Part shown: positions 36,601-44,424 of the stretch, piece by piece
How positions within the stretch are numbered: position 1 is the stretch's first letter
Layout of the letters: each line of letters opens with the position of its first letter
From: Algoriphagus aquaeductus
GTDB lineage: Bacteria > Bacteroidota > Bacteroidia > Cytophagales > Cyclobacteriaceae
Length of the DNA: 64,000 bases
NCBI RefSeq assembly: GCF_003253485.1
Contig: NZ_QKTX01000010.1
Coordinates: 124,001 to 188,000 of the forward strand
Direction: 5' to 3'
Translations under genes and position numbers: made by a program
The notes under the pieces: generated by a model
Told to the model about the DNA's origin: nothing
Databases searched by the model: none
Seen by the model: only the letters and a program-made list of their open reading frames with translations

Positions 36601-39050
36601 TGACCCCTTATCAGTTAATGGTGACCGTGTCAAAAGGGATCAGTAGGTACCTGACCATTCGGAATGTGCGGGAGCCGTTGGAAGCGGATTCGGGTAAAGA
36701 ACCTGAAGAACTCAAGCCGGAGGATAAGGAGGTGATGGGAATTTCAGTGATTGCCTTGGCCAATTCTTTCGGTGGTTTTTCAAATGAAAGCTCCATTCGG
36801 TCCATCATTTTGGGCATACAGGATGCCAACCGTAAAATCAGGACGACCTATAAAGGTCGGGTCAGGGTCATCGAAGAGATCGAAATCATTGAGTTGTTTC
36901 ATGACCGGGCATTGGGAATCCTTCGAACGGTAAAAAATCTCGAGCAGGATGACAGCAGGGAGTTCAATATCAGTGTGCCTAATCTTTCCCTCACCAAAAA
37001 AGTTGGGAGACGATCCCGAATTCCTTTTGACAACACGGCTGATTGGTGGACGAGAATCAAAGTCACGGAGGAAACCCAAACCTGTGGGGAAAAGGAAATC
37101 GGAAAAGAGATCTTGATGGCTATCGCCACGAGTGGGGCCAAAGAAAAGGAATTGCCACTCAAGGCAAACATCAAAAACATCGAGACGCTCCTCGAGCAAA
37201 TGACCCACAGGAACCTGTATGAGCCGGAGATTGCCAAGTTGATGTTTGAGCTGCTGATTCCTTTTGGCTTTAAGGAAGATCTCAAGCGGCAAACCAACAT
37301 TACCTGGGTATTGGACAAGCACACGGCCAATTTGCCATGGGAAATGCTGCAGGAAGACCTGAATGGCCTGCCGCTTTGCATTCACTCGGGGATGGTCCGG
37401 CAGCTGGCCACCATGGATTTCAGGAGGACGGTGGCCAATGTGACTGAACGAAAAGCCCTGGTCGTGGGTGACCCCGATTTGAAAGGGTTTATGCCTCAAC
37501 TCAAGGGAGCAGAAAAGGAGGCCGGATTGGTCACTGATAAATTGAAGGGGTATGGTTTTGAGACTCAAAGCCTGATCAAAAGCTCTCCTCCGGACATTAT
37601 TCTCAAGCTTTTTACCCAGAATTATAAGATTATCCATCTCGCAGGTCACGGGGTCTTCAGCAGGGAAGAAGGCAAACCAAGTGGCATGGTCATCGGAAAC
37701 GGGAATTTTCTGACCACGAGCGATATCGCTCAGATGAGCAAAGTGCCGGAGTTTGTCTTCGTCAATTGCTGCTACTTGGGTCAGATGGATGGAAAAGCCG
37801 AAGAGGAAAACCAAAATCGAAACCGACTGGCCGCCAATATCGGTACACAGCTGATTGAGATCGGCGTGAAGGCCGTGATCGTTGCCGGGTGGGCGATCGA
37901 TGACGCAGCGGCGGCTGATTTTTGTGAGAAATTTTACGAGTGCCTGCTCAGTGGAGTGGCCTTTGGAGAAGCCACCAAGTCTGCCAGAAAACTGATCTAT
38001 GAGCGATACAAGGGGAGAACCAATACTTGGGGAGCGTATCAATGCTATGGGGATCCTTTTTTCAAACTGGAAGGGTTGAACTCCACAGTAAGACAGGGTC
38101 AGAAATTTTACCTACTCGAAGAAGTCGAATTGGAGCTTTTCAATATGATCTATGCCCTCGAATCCAAAAGTATATCGCTGGAGGATGCGAGAAAGACCTT
38201 AGAAATACTCGAAGATGCCATCAAACAATCCAATCTATTCAGCGAAAAGATCCTGGAATACCAGGCCGAGGTGTACAATAAATTGGGAGATTATGGCCAG
38301 GCGATCGAGTATTATCAAAAGCTTTTCAATTTGGAAAAGGCAGGATTTTCCCTGAGGGCCATCGAGCAGTATTGTAATATCTCTTGCAAGTTTTGGGTGG
38401 AAGAATTTTTTAAAGACGGTAAAAAGCAGTCCAAAGCGATCGAAGCGATCACTCAAACCATCGATAGGCTGGAAAGTCTCAAATCAATCGGAGCTACGTC
38501 CGAACGCCTGAGCCTGCTGGGCAGTGCCTACAAACGAAAGCTGATGGTACTCAAGGCCGCAGACCAGGAGGAGTTTGTTTCGGTACTTAGGAAGGCTGCA
38601 AACGCCTATTATGAAGCAGCCCGAATCTCTTCCTTCAAGGTAGCTTATCCTATCAACAACACCGTACAACTGGGTAAAATCATTGAAATCATCACGAATG
38701 AAAAAGTAGTCACCGAAGGAAAGTCCAAACTGAATTTCGCCCGGCTAATTCAAGACCTTGAAAAGCATCTGGACTCCAAGCCCAAAGAAAAGAAGGATTA
38801 TTGGGATATCGCCACGGAGGCTTCCATTGCCCTTTCAAAAGTCTGTCTTGAAAGTAAGCCCAAAGAAAAGTCCTGGAATGAACTGAAAGAGGCATTTTTG
38901 AAGGTTTGGGAAAAAGCAGGTAGTCCTTCTGATAGAAAGGCCGAATTGGAACATTTGGAGATTCTGATCACCGGCCTAGGCATGGCCAAATCCGAGACCG
39001 GAAAATCCTTGTGGCAAGGCCTCAGCGATCTCAGAAATTCACTGAGTTGA
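33651..39050 (+). CDS. Giant protein: two alpha/beta-hydrolase modules, unknown middle domain, CHAT protease, helical repeats
   Basis: A 1799-residue protein with no signal peptide or membrane helix, so cytosolic. After an N-terminal beta-rich region (1-170), hydrolase module 1 (about 175-480) has LLLIHGTGSS and THSRGG with candidate nucleophile Ser249. Module 2 (about 515-840) is LCAT/PGAP1-like, with ILLPGIMGSNL and VGHSMGG (Ser626). The middle region (about 895-1150) has HGDLSYADYPVLAGHF and LGLYPGPVGT and is unknown to me. The caspase-like CHAT domain (about 1210-1480) has HLAGHG (His1333) and FVNCCYLG (likely Cys1374). A TPR-like helical tail (about 1500-1799) follows. CHAT proteases are known in bacterial conflict and programmed-death pathways. 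The lipase/thioesterase-like modules suggest lipid or acyl-ester cleavage. The gene stands alone between a long leader and a two-way terminator. Overall function unknown. Confidence 0.88.
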   Translation: MSSIKIRLRGHELPKEVFQQEDKGLSYFEVSKTFSVANATRSDVPEQLLELKEEEILQLDFEDNSFWLGDSDSIRQIFSKELKRGATGEEIYLSGEIQTDEQDRSLVQKVAIKAAKVFVKNKLIRPGVGLLAQKAENSGLKFGDKSFEKYGPSVVLSVSESFDLAEADFSRIDPSKKCLLLIHGTGSSSIGSFGEMKGTEEWRKLVDAYGESNILALQHRTLTCSPLQNVLAALESLPSGLTLDLITHSRGGLVGDLLARFADHADGFDDEEMVVFEKNDREADLETIQKITQVLQRKTLKVDRIVRVACPANGTTLASKRLDMFLNVVINLLGVAVGGATNPVFLSMKELVLAAVETKDDVTVLPGLESMNPESPFIRVLNFRGTAKELDSKLIVIAGSSELSVTFKSLAVLAGKFFFRGKNDLVVDTASMEFGAKRKEGNVFLYLEETGKIDHITYFHTERVRKTIQTGLLGKLEEFSGQSRTDGITFLRSGQRGVLGVEGGRYVGTEVSGKRPILILLPGIMGSNLKDKRAKTDSDRLLWINYLRFLKGHLSLLKPSDQDGIEADSLIKTSYKNLGEYLSKTYDVVAFPFDWRLQMEGNAALLNLKIKELLAYNQPIKMVGHSMGGVLTRDFILYHPETYQKLNALPGFKILFLGSPLGGSYRIPYVLFGKDGIIKLLAKIDIRNSPKDLLSVFVNFPGILALLPINKSGKHDFSDRGFWEKLRKASGDDSWPIPTEKDLRHFGEYQKKILTQEKEINYDNIFYIAGQSRSKNSTISDLEIKDGRLVFYATHQGDESVTWESGIPKGILERNHFYYANVTHGGLSTEKKIFGAIEDILTQGQTARLQNSLPKARGDEKDFVAKEEEIFDLTEENTMNTLLGLGTDEDPIPHETPIHVKVSHGDLSYADYPVLAGHFEFDSILTTEKVIDRKLKGELSRLLSLGLYPGPVGTHQIVMSKDVSNSDKSFKGTVVVGMGVPGELTPYQLMVTVSKGISRYLTIRNVREPLEADSGKEPEELKPEDKEVMGISVIALANSFGGFSNESSIRSIILGIQDANRKIRTTYKGRVRVIEEIEIIELFHDRALGILRTVKNLEQDDSREFNISVPNLSLTKKVGRRSRIPFDNTADWWTRIKVTEETQTCGEKEIGKEILMAIATSGAKEKELPLKANIKNIETLLEQMTHRNLYEPEIAKLMFELLIPFGFKEDLKRQTNITWVLDKHTANLPWEMLQEDLNGLPLCIHSGMVRQLATMDFRRTVANVTERKALVVGDPDLKGFMPQLKGAEKEAGLVTDKLKGYGFETQSLIKSSPPDIILKLFTQNYKIIHLAGHGVFSREEGKPSGMVIGNGNFLTTSDIAQMSKVPEFVFVNCCYLGQMDGKAEEENQNRNRLAANIGTQLIEIGVKAVIVAGWAIDDAAAADFCEKFYECLLSGVAFGEATKSARKLIYERYKGRTNTWGAYQCYGDPFFKLEGLNSTVRQGQKFYLLEEVELELFNMIYALESKSISLEDARKTLEILEDAIKQSNLFSEKILEYQAEVYNKLGDYGQAIEYYQKLFNLEKAGFSLRAIEQYCNISCKFWVEEFFKDGKKQSKAIEAITQTIDRLESLKSIGATSERLSLLGSAYKRKLMVLKAADQEEFVSVLRKAANAYYEAARISSFKVAYPINNTVQLGKIIEIITNEKVVTEGKSKLNFARLIQDLEKHLDSKPKEKKDYWDIATEASIALSKVCLESKPKEKSWNELKEAFLKVWEKAGSPSDRKAELEHLEILITGLGMAKSETGKSLWQGLSDLRNSLS

Positions 39051-39106
39051 TTTCCTGTGTCTACTATTGTCACTAAGCCATTGAGCAAAGTGGTTTTGAA
39101 GAAAAT

Positions 39107-39135
39107 AAAAAAAGAGGCTTCGCGCCTCTTTTTTT
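39107..39135. terminator. Bidirectional terminator between the CHAT gene and pfkA
   Basis: AAAAAAAGAGGC, loop TTCGC, then GCCTCTTTTTTT. T runs on both strands serve the converging CHAT and pfkA genes. Confidence 0.92.
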
Positions 39136-39141
39136 ATTGGA

Positions 39142-40128
39142 TCAGGTGGATAGAATATTGGCAATTCTCAGGTCTTCGTCATCTACTTCTTTGTCATCGA
39201 CGATGGCTTTGACGATTGGGGTGTAGACCACCTTGTTGTTGATCATCCCTGCCATCACATCGTATTTGCCCTGCATGAGTCCTTCCACGGCAGCTACTCC
39301 CAACTTGGAGGCGAGCAGTCGGTCAAAGGAAGTAGGGGCTCCGCCCCGCTGCAAGTGGCCCAAGATGGTGACTTTGATGTCGTAATAGGGGAGATGTTTT
39401 TTGACTTTATCCGCGATTTCCTGTGCCGAGCCACTTTTTCCTCCTTCTGCTACGATCACGATGTTGGAGGATTTCTTGGCTTTGGTTCGGGTTTTCAGTT
39501 TTTCAACCAAAGTTTCGGCTGGAGTCTTTCGCTCAGGAATAAGGATTGCCGCTGCGGCACTTCCAATGCCTGCATTGATCGCGATAAATCCGGCATCTCT
39601 GCCCATCACTTCCACAAAAAACAGTCGGTCATGAGAAGTGGCCGTGTCGCGGATTTTGTCAATCGCTTCGATCGCGGTATTGCATGCCGTGTCAAATCCG
39701 ATGGTCAAGTCGGTGCCGGAAAGGTCATTGTCAATCGTACCGGGAAGACCGATTGCCGGAATGCCATACTCCTGATAAAAAAGATGTGCACCGGTCAAAG
39801 AGCCATCTCCACCGATGACTACCAAGGCGTCGATTCCATGACTCATCAAGTTGTCGTAGGCTTTCTTTCGGCCTTCGGGTGTTCTGAATTCTTCACTTCG
39901 GGCTGATTTCAGAAAGGTACCACCACGCTCCAAGACATGGGTGATATTTTTGGAGTCGAGTTTTTTGATGTCATTTTGGATCATTCCCTCATATCCTCGG
40001 TAGATCCCGTACATTTCCAGTCCATAATAAAAACCGGCCCGAACAGCAGCCCGAATCGCCGCGTTCATTCCGGGTGCATCTCCACCTGAGGTGAGGACAC
40101 CGATTTTTTTGATATTCTTAGGTTCCAT
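39142..40128 (-). CDS. pfkA: ATP-dependent 6-phosphofructokinase
   Basis: A 328-residue glycolytic enzyme making fructose 1,6-bisphosphate. PfkA landmarks: ATP loop LTSGGDAPGMNAAIRA, GGDGSLTGAHLF, catalytic LPGTIDNDLSGTD, EVMGRDAGFIA and LGHLQRGGAPTSFDR. The Gly after GGD (GGDGS) fits the ATP-dependent type rather than the pyrophosphate-dependent type (GGDDS). Its first 11 bases overlap the end of mgsA, so the two are translated from one message. Together with fbaA at 29.7 kb it supplies glycolysis next to the glucan locus. Confidence 0.96.
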   Translation of the reverse strand: MEPKNIKKIGVLTSGGDAPGMNAAIRAAVRAGFYYGLEMYGIYRGYEGMIQNDIKKLDSKNITHVLERGGTFLKSARSEEFRTPEGRKKAYDNLMSHGIDALVVIGGDGSLTGAHLFYQEYGIPAIGLPGTIDNDLSGTDLTIGFDTACNTAIEAIDKIRDTATSHDRLFFVEVMGRDAGFIAINAGIGSAAAAILIPERKTPAETLVEKLKTRTKAKKSSNIVIVAEGGKSGSAQEIADKVKKHLPYYDIKVTILGHLQRGGAPTSFDRLLASKLGVAAVEGLMQGKYDVMAGMINNKVVYTPIVKAIVDDKEVDDEDLRIANILST

Positions 40129-40498
40129 AGGTTTGGGTCAAGGCTTTAAACATAAGTTCTGCCGAAGCAGGATTGGTGGCCAAAGGGATATTGTGAACAT
40201 CACATATCCGCATCAGCATTTGGACATCCGGTTCGTGGGGATGTTTATCCAGAGGGTCTCTGAAAAAAATGACAGCTGTTAGTTTTTTTTCAGCAGCCAT
40301 AGCGGCGATTTGCGCATCACCACCCAAAGGTCCCGACAGGAGTCGGTCTACTTTGAATCCCGCTCTTTCGATATGGGAACCGGTGGTGCCGGTAGCTACC
40401 AGATCTATATCGGCTCGGTGCAATGCCTCCCGGAATCCGCTTAAAAAGTGAACCATGTCGGCTTTTTTACCATCATGGGCGATCAAGGCGATTTTCAT
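40118..40498 (-). CDS. mgsA: Methylglyoxal synthase
   Basis: A 126-residue cytosolic lyase converting dihydroxyacetone phosphate to methylglyoxal and phosphate, the overflow bypass of lower glycolysis. The N-terminus MKIALIAHDGKKADM is typical. The catalytic loop SGPLGGDAQI carries the proton-abstracting Asp, and FFRDPLDKHPHEPDV is the phosphate and His catalytic region. Length is slightly shorter than the E. coli enzyme. It is the first gene of a two-gene operon with pfkA, joined by an 11-base overlap. This places the bypass enzyme under the same control as the main glycolytic kinase. Confidence 0.95.
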   Translation of the reverse strand: MKIALIAHDGKKADMVHFLSGFREALHRADIDLVATGTTGSHIERAGFKVDRLLSGPLGGDAQIAAMAAEKKLTAVIFFRDPLDKHPHEPDVQMLMRICDVHNIPLATNPASAELMFKALTQTYGT

Positions 40499-40641
40499 CT
40501 GTTTGGTGTAGGGTTTTTGAGGTCAATCCTGAAGGGGAAGGCAAAGGGTGAAGTTGGGCGCAGGCAAGAAAATACCTGTTGGTAAATGTTCATCCGCTGG
40601 GTCTTCGATCAGGGCCGATCTCATGCATTGGAATTAATAGG

Positions 40642-40653
40642 TTTGGCGCCAAA
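40642..40653. promoter_or_regulatory. Palindrome overlapping a -7 box in front of mgsA-pfkA
   Basis: The perfect 12-base palindrome TTTGGCGCCAAA overlaps a minus-strand TAACTTTG (plus coordinates 40649-40656), a TAnnTTTG match. A symmetric site on the promoter suggests regulator binding. The 277-base gap up to 40775 shows nothing else. Confidence 0.35.
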
Positions 40654-40775
40654 GTTAGGGAAATTTTGCTTTTCCGCTTCTTGACGGGATTTTATTGTCA
40701 ATAAACTGTTTGTCTCAGCTTATCAATCAACTCGACCTGAGCAGGTATGTTCTGAAGATTTTGAAATCAATTTTT

Positions 40776-42818
40776 TCAAATCAACTTTCCTTCCAGCATT
40801 AGCAAAAAGGCATATTCCAAAGCCAATTCTTTCAGCGCATTGAATCTGCCTGAGGCTCCCCCGTGACCCGCTTCCATATTGGTATATAATAGGAGCAGGT
40901 TGGAGTCGGTTTTCAGGTCTCGGAGTTTGGCCACCCATTTGGTAGGTTCCCAATACTGGACTTGGGAATCATGAAGTCCTGAAGTGACCAGGAGGTTGGG
41001 GTACTCTTTTGCTTCCACATTGTCATAGGGAGAATAAGAAAGCATGTATTCGTAGTATTCCTGATGTTTGGGATTTCCCCATTCTTGAAACTCACCGGTT
41101 GTGAGTGGGATGCTTTCATCGAGCATGGTGGTGACTACGTCTACGAAAGGCACATTGGCAATGACTCCCTTGAAGAGCTCGGGTTTCATATTGATGACAG
41201 CTCCCATCAGGAGTCCTCCAGCACTGCCTCCCATTGCATAGAGATGTGGAGGAGAAGTATAGTTCTGAGCGATCAGGTGTTCTGCACAGGAAATGAAATC
41301 CGTAAAGGTGTTCTTCTTTTTAAGCATTTTACCCTCTTCATACCAATGACGGCCCATATCCTCACCCCCTCGGATATGTGCGATGGCAAACACAAAACCC
41401 CGATTCAAAAGGCTGAGCCGATTGGAGGAGAAATAGGCATCCATGCTGTAGCCATACGATCCGTAGGAGTAGAGTAGAAGCGGATTTTTTCCATTTTTGG
41501 TGAAAAGGGCCTTTTTGTACACCAAGGAGATCGGAACCAAAGTGTCATCATGAGCTTTGGCCCAGATTCTTTCTGAATGAAATTCTCCGGGATCATAGCC
41601 TCCAACCACCTCTTGTTGCTTAAGCAGGGTTTTTTCTCGGCTGAGCATGTGGTAGTCAACTACCGAACTGGGGGTGGTCAGCGAATTATATCCAAATCGT
41701 AACCAGTCGGTTTCAAATTCCGGATTGGTACTGATCCATGCAGTGTAGGTTTCGTCGTCGAATTGCAATTTATGTCCCTCACCTTCCCAAGGTTTGATTT
41801 GGATTTGGGTAAGTCCTTGAGAGCGCTCTTGGGTAACCAGGTAAGAGGAAAACAAATCAAAATCCTCTAAGAGGACGTCTGGACGATGGGGTATCACATC
41901 CACCCAATTTTCTTTTCCCGGCGTGGAAATCGGCGCCTTGACCAATTTAAAGTTTTGCGCCTGGTCATTGGTACGGATGTAAAAATCATCTCCGTAATGA
42001 TCTGCCGCATACTCCAAGTTGGGAATTTGCTTTTGAAGTAAAGTGAAATCCGAATCAGGAATCTGGGCATCGATAAATCGGACTTCCGAGGATATCGTGC
42101 TTTCGGAGTGAATAAGAATGTATTTTTCGGACTTGGTCTTGTGGACTACGCAGCTGAATTCCTCGTCGGTTTCCTCATAGACCAACACATCCTGAGCCAC
42201 CGGGCTTCCGAGGATATGTTTGAAAATCCGATAGGACCGAAGCGTGTCCGGATCCTGTTTGGAGTAAAAAAGGGTTTGATTGTCGGCTGCCCAGACAAAG
42301 TTTCCGGTTATCTCAGGGATGCTTTCCTCGAAAATTTCCCCATTCTCGAGGTTTTTGAAATAAATGGTATAGATCCTTCTCCCCACTTCATCCGCAGCAA
42401 AGGCAAGAATTTTTTGATTGGGAGTGGTGGAGGTTCCCCCCACTTGATAGTAGGATTTGCCTTGAGCAAGGGTATTGACATTCAGAATTACTTCTTCTTC
42501 GGCCTCCATACTGCCCAACTTCCGGCAATAAATCGGGTACTCTTGGCCTTTTTCATATCGGACAAACCAATGGTAACCCGATTTAAAGTAGGGTACGCTT
42601 TGGTCTTCCTCCTTGATTCTTCTTTTCATTTCTTCGAAAAGAGATTGCTGGAAGCTCTCCGTAGGTTTCATTTTCTCCTTGAGGTAATCATTTTCAGCCT
42701 GGAGGTACCGGATTACTTCAGGATTTTCCCGGTCATTCATCCAGTAGTATGGGTCTTGTCGCTGATGTCCGTGGGTTTCTAAAAGTTGAGGTTTCTTGGG
42801 AGCAATGGGTGCTTGCAT
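40776..42818 (-). CDS. S9A-family oligopeptidase (oligopeptidase B-like)
   Basis: A 680-residue serine peptidase cutting short peptides, in oligopeptidase B after basic residues. An N-terminal beta-propeller (about 70-400) guards a C-terminal alpha/beta-hydrolase. The catalytic Ser lies in YAMGGSAGGLLMG, the Asp in TSGLHDSQV and the His in EAGHGGASGRF. The region LLYSYGSYGYSMDAYFSSNR is also typical of PtrB. No signal peptide, so cytosolic. ATG at 42818 is preferred; a TTG eight codons earlier (42842) is possible. It is a single gene, with no clear operon partner. Trypsin-like specificity is inferred from the family. Confidence 0.92.
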   Translation of the reverse strand: MQAPIAPKKPQLLETHGHQRQDPYYWMNDRENPEVIRYLQAENDYLKEKMKPTESFQQSLFEEMKRRIKEEDQSVPYFKSGYHWFVRYEKGQEYPIYCRKLGSMEAEEEVILNVNTLAQGKSYYQVGGTSTTPNQKILAFAADEVGRRIYTIYFKNLENGEIFEESIPEITGNFVWAADNQTLFYSKQDPDTLRSYRIFKHILGSPVAQDVLVYEETDEEFSCVVHKTKSEKYILIHSESTISSEVRFIDAQIPDSDFTLLQKQIPNLEYAADHYGDDFYIRTNDQAQNFKLVKAPISTPGKENWVDVIPHRPDVLLEDFDLFSSYLVTQERSQGLTQIQIKPWEGEGHKLQFDDETYTAWISTNPEFETDWLRFGYNSLTTPSSVVDYHMLSREKTLLKQQEVVGGYDPGEFHSERIWAKAHDDTLVPISLVYKKALFTKNGKNPLLLYSYGSYGYSMDAYFSSNRLSLLNRGFVFAIAHIRGGEDMGRHWYEEGKMLKKKNTFTDFISCAEHLIAQNYTSPPHLYAMGGSAGGLLMGAVINMKPELFKGVIANVPFVDVVTTMLDESIPLTTGEFQEWGNPKHQEYYEYMLSYSPYDNVEAKEYPNLLVTSGLHDSQVQYWEPTKWVAKLRDLKTDSNLLLLYTNMEAGHGGASGRFNALKELALEYAFLLMLEGKLI

Positions 42819-43033
42819 GAAATCGATGAATTTTGGATACAAGCTTAATCAAAAATCAGGGACCTTGGTTCCTTCCTGACGGCCAGAAAATAACTTAAGT
42901 CAAATGCTTTTTTTGGAGTATCGCTTTATTTTCAAGTGATACATTGTTGGATATCTGTATTTGTTGGGTAAACTATTGGTTTTGACAAGAATTTTCAGAA
43001 TATTCCGTAATTCATCAACCAACCTTACATTAT

Positions 43034-43456
43034 ATGGGATTATTAAAGGAATTTAAAGAGTTTGCTGTCAAAGGCAATGTCATCGATCTCGCAGTGGGTG
43101 TGATTATCGGTGGCGCATTTGGTAAAATCGTATCCTCCTTTGTCAATGACGTGGTGATGCCGCCTATTGGCTTATTAGTTGGAGGAGTAGATTTTAAAGA
43201 TTTAAATGTGGTGCTCAAAGATGCCACCACAAATGAGGCCGGGGAGGCTATAGCCGCTGTGACCTTGAATTATGGGATGTTTATCCAGAATGTGGTGGAT
43301 TTTGCGATCATTGCCTTTGTGATCTTTATGGCGATCAAGGGTATCAATCAAATGAATAAAAAGAAAGAGGAAGCTCCAGCTCCTCCGCCACCGCCTCCTG
43401 CTCCTACACCAAGCGAGAAGTTGTTGGAAGAAATCAGAGATTTGTTGAAGAAATAA
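43034..43456 (+). CDS. mscL: Large-conductance mechanosensitive channel
   Basis: A 140-residue inner-membrane channel that opens under osmotic downshock. The N-terminal helix and TM1 are [27 protein letters not shown], with the pore-lining Gly-rich stretch; I give this only as its flanks [17 protein letters not shown] and [12 protein letters not shown]2 is [18 protein letters not shown]. The C-terminal cytosolic bundle follows a proline-rich linker ([14 protein letters not shown]) that is longer than in E. coli, then a [12 protein letters not shown] helix typical of the family. Single gene with its own terminator. Confidence 0.96.
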   Translation: MGLLKEFKEFAVKGNVIDLAVGVIIGGAFGKIVSSFVNDVVMPPIGLLVGGVDFKDLNVVLKDATTNEAGEAIAAVTLNYGMFIQNVVDFAIIAFVIFMAIKGINQMNKKKEEAPAPPPPPPAPTPSEKLLEEIRDLLKK

Positions 43457-43459
43457 GCC

Positions 43460-43494
43460 AAAAGCCCCGAAATGTCAAGTTTCGGGGCTTTTTT
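43460..43494 (+). terminator. Terminator after mscL
   Basis: Perfect 13-bp arms (43460-43472 and 43480-43492) with a GCCCCGAAA core and a T6 tail on the plus strand. The minus side has only a short T run, but it may also serve the operon ending at 43509. Confidence 0.92.
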
Positions 43495-43508
43495 AATCAT
43501 TTGCTGCG

Positions 43509-43946
43509 TCAATTGTTTGGACCGCGTTGTCTTTGGTAGATATGCCGGTTGAAATCCCTGGCGATATTGTTGAGCATCAACACTTGTTTAGCACTGATTA
43601 CCTTGGATATTTCAGCAGTAAAAGCCTTTTCATCATCAAGCATTTTTTGTTGAAGCTGCAGGCGTTTTTGAATTCTCGATTTGGCCTCCTCTTCAGAAAT
43701 GCTCTCCATTCCCCGATTCAATTCGGACATGGATTTCATGGTCGATTCCCGTTGTTCGGTGTATTTATTAAAAACAGGCCAGAATTTTTCGGCTTGCTCG
43801 GGCTTGAGATCAATGCGAGACGTAATAAATGCAATGCGGGCAGCCTGAAGTTTTTCAGGATCAATATTTTGAGTAGGTCGTTGTGCCAAAGCATTTCCGG
43901 CAAAGCATGCGAAAATGAATACAAGGTATAGCGTTAGTTTTTTCAT
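43509..43946 (-). CDS. Periplasmic Spy/CpxP-like helical protein
   Basis: A 145-residue protein with a signal peptide ending ALAQ (about 21). The mature part is helical and charged, with an LKPEQAEKFWPVFNKY segment that resembles the LTxxQ-type repeats of Spy/CpxP envelope chaperones, then ESISEEEAKSRIQKRLQLQ. The start is ATG 43946 (MKKLTLYL); an upstream frame to 43976 would bury the signal peptide. It is last in an operon with an ECF sigma factor and a small membrane protein, a common Bacteroidota arrangement, so it is likely an envelope-stress effector or a sensor for the sigma pathway. Confidence 0.82.
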   Translation of the reverse strand: MKKLTLYLVFIFACFAGNALAQRPTQNIDPEKLQAARIAFITSRIDLKPEQAEKFWPVFNKYTEQRESTMKSMSELNRGMESISEEEAKSRIQKRLQLQQKMLDDEKAFTAEISKVISAKQVLMLNNIARDFNRHIYQRQRGPNN

Positions 43947-44039
43947 TTTTTCGGTTGAAGTTGAGGTGCAATCCATCTGAAGGTGGTTAGGGGAAAGGGC
44001 AAAATCGAATGTATTGCTGGATACATCTTATTCAGGTTT

Positions 44040-44393
44040 TTAAAACCAGTTGTCTTCTTCTGCCCAAAGAGGGTCTTGCTGACCAAACTCTTCCATAATG
44101 ATCATATCCAGGATCTCATTGGGGTTTTCCGATAGGCTGAGAACATCCTCGGCCGTCCATTGATTACTTTCGATGTATAGGAGTGCTTCCTCCTCCAGAC
44201 TTAGTTGCTGGGTTGACTGATCGAGATTTCCCAATTGCCACCATCCCAAGGTTACGAAAAGAAGTGCAGCTGCAGCATATTTAAGATAGGGGAAGGAGGG
44301 TTTTTGGGCTGTTTTTTTCAGAATTTCGTCCGGAAGGGTTTCGAAATAGCCTTCGGGCGGAGTGAATTCTTGGAGCTTGGGTAACTTTTCCAT
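44040..44393 (-). CDS. Small membrane protein in ECF sigma operon, candidate anti-sigma factor
   Basis: A 117-residue protein with one membrane helix (YLKYAAAALLFVTLGWWQL, about 36-54). A short cytosolic N-terminus begins with PEGYFETLPDEIL, and an acidic periplasmic tail is rich in Glu, Asp and Trp. It lies 31 bases after an ECF sigma gene and before the Spy-like gene. Position and topology fit an anti-sigma factor or membrane regulator, but there is no zinc-binding anti-sigma motif. Naming it as the anti-sigma factor is inference. Confidence 0.7.
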   Translation of the reverse strand: MEKLPKLQEFTPPEGYFETLPDEILKKTAQKPSFPYLKYAAAALLFVTLGWWQLGNLDQSTQQLSLEEEALLYIESNQWTAEDVLSLSENPNEILDMIIMEEFGQQDPLWAEEDNWF

Positions 44394-44424
44394 CGTGATT
44401 TAGACTGGGCCAAGGCCTTGAGGT

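Noticed and set aside
36780..38042. 420-codon minus-strand open frame
   Set aside because: Antisense to the CHAT gene; shadow frame caused by codon bias.
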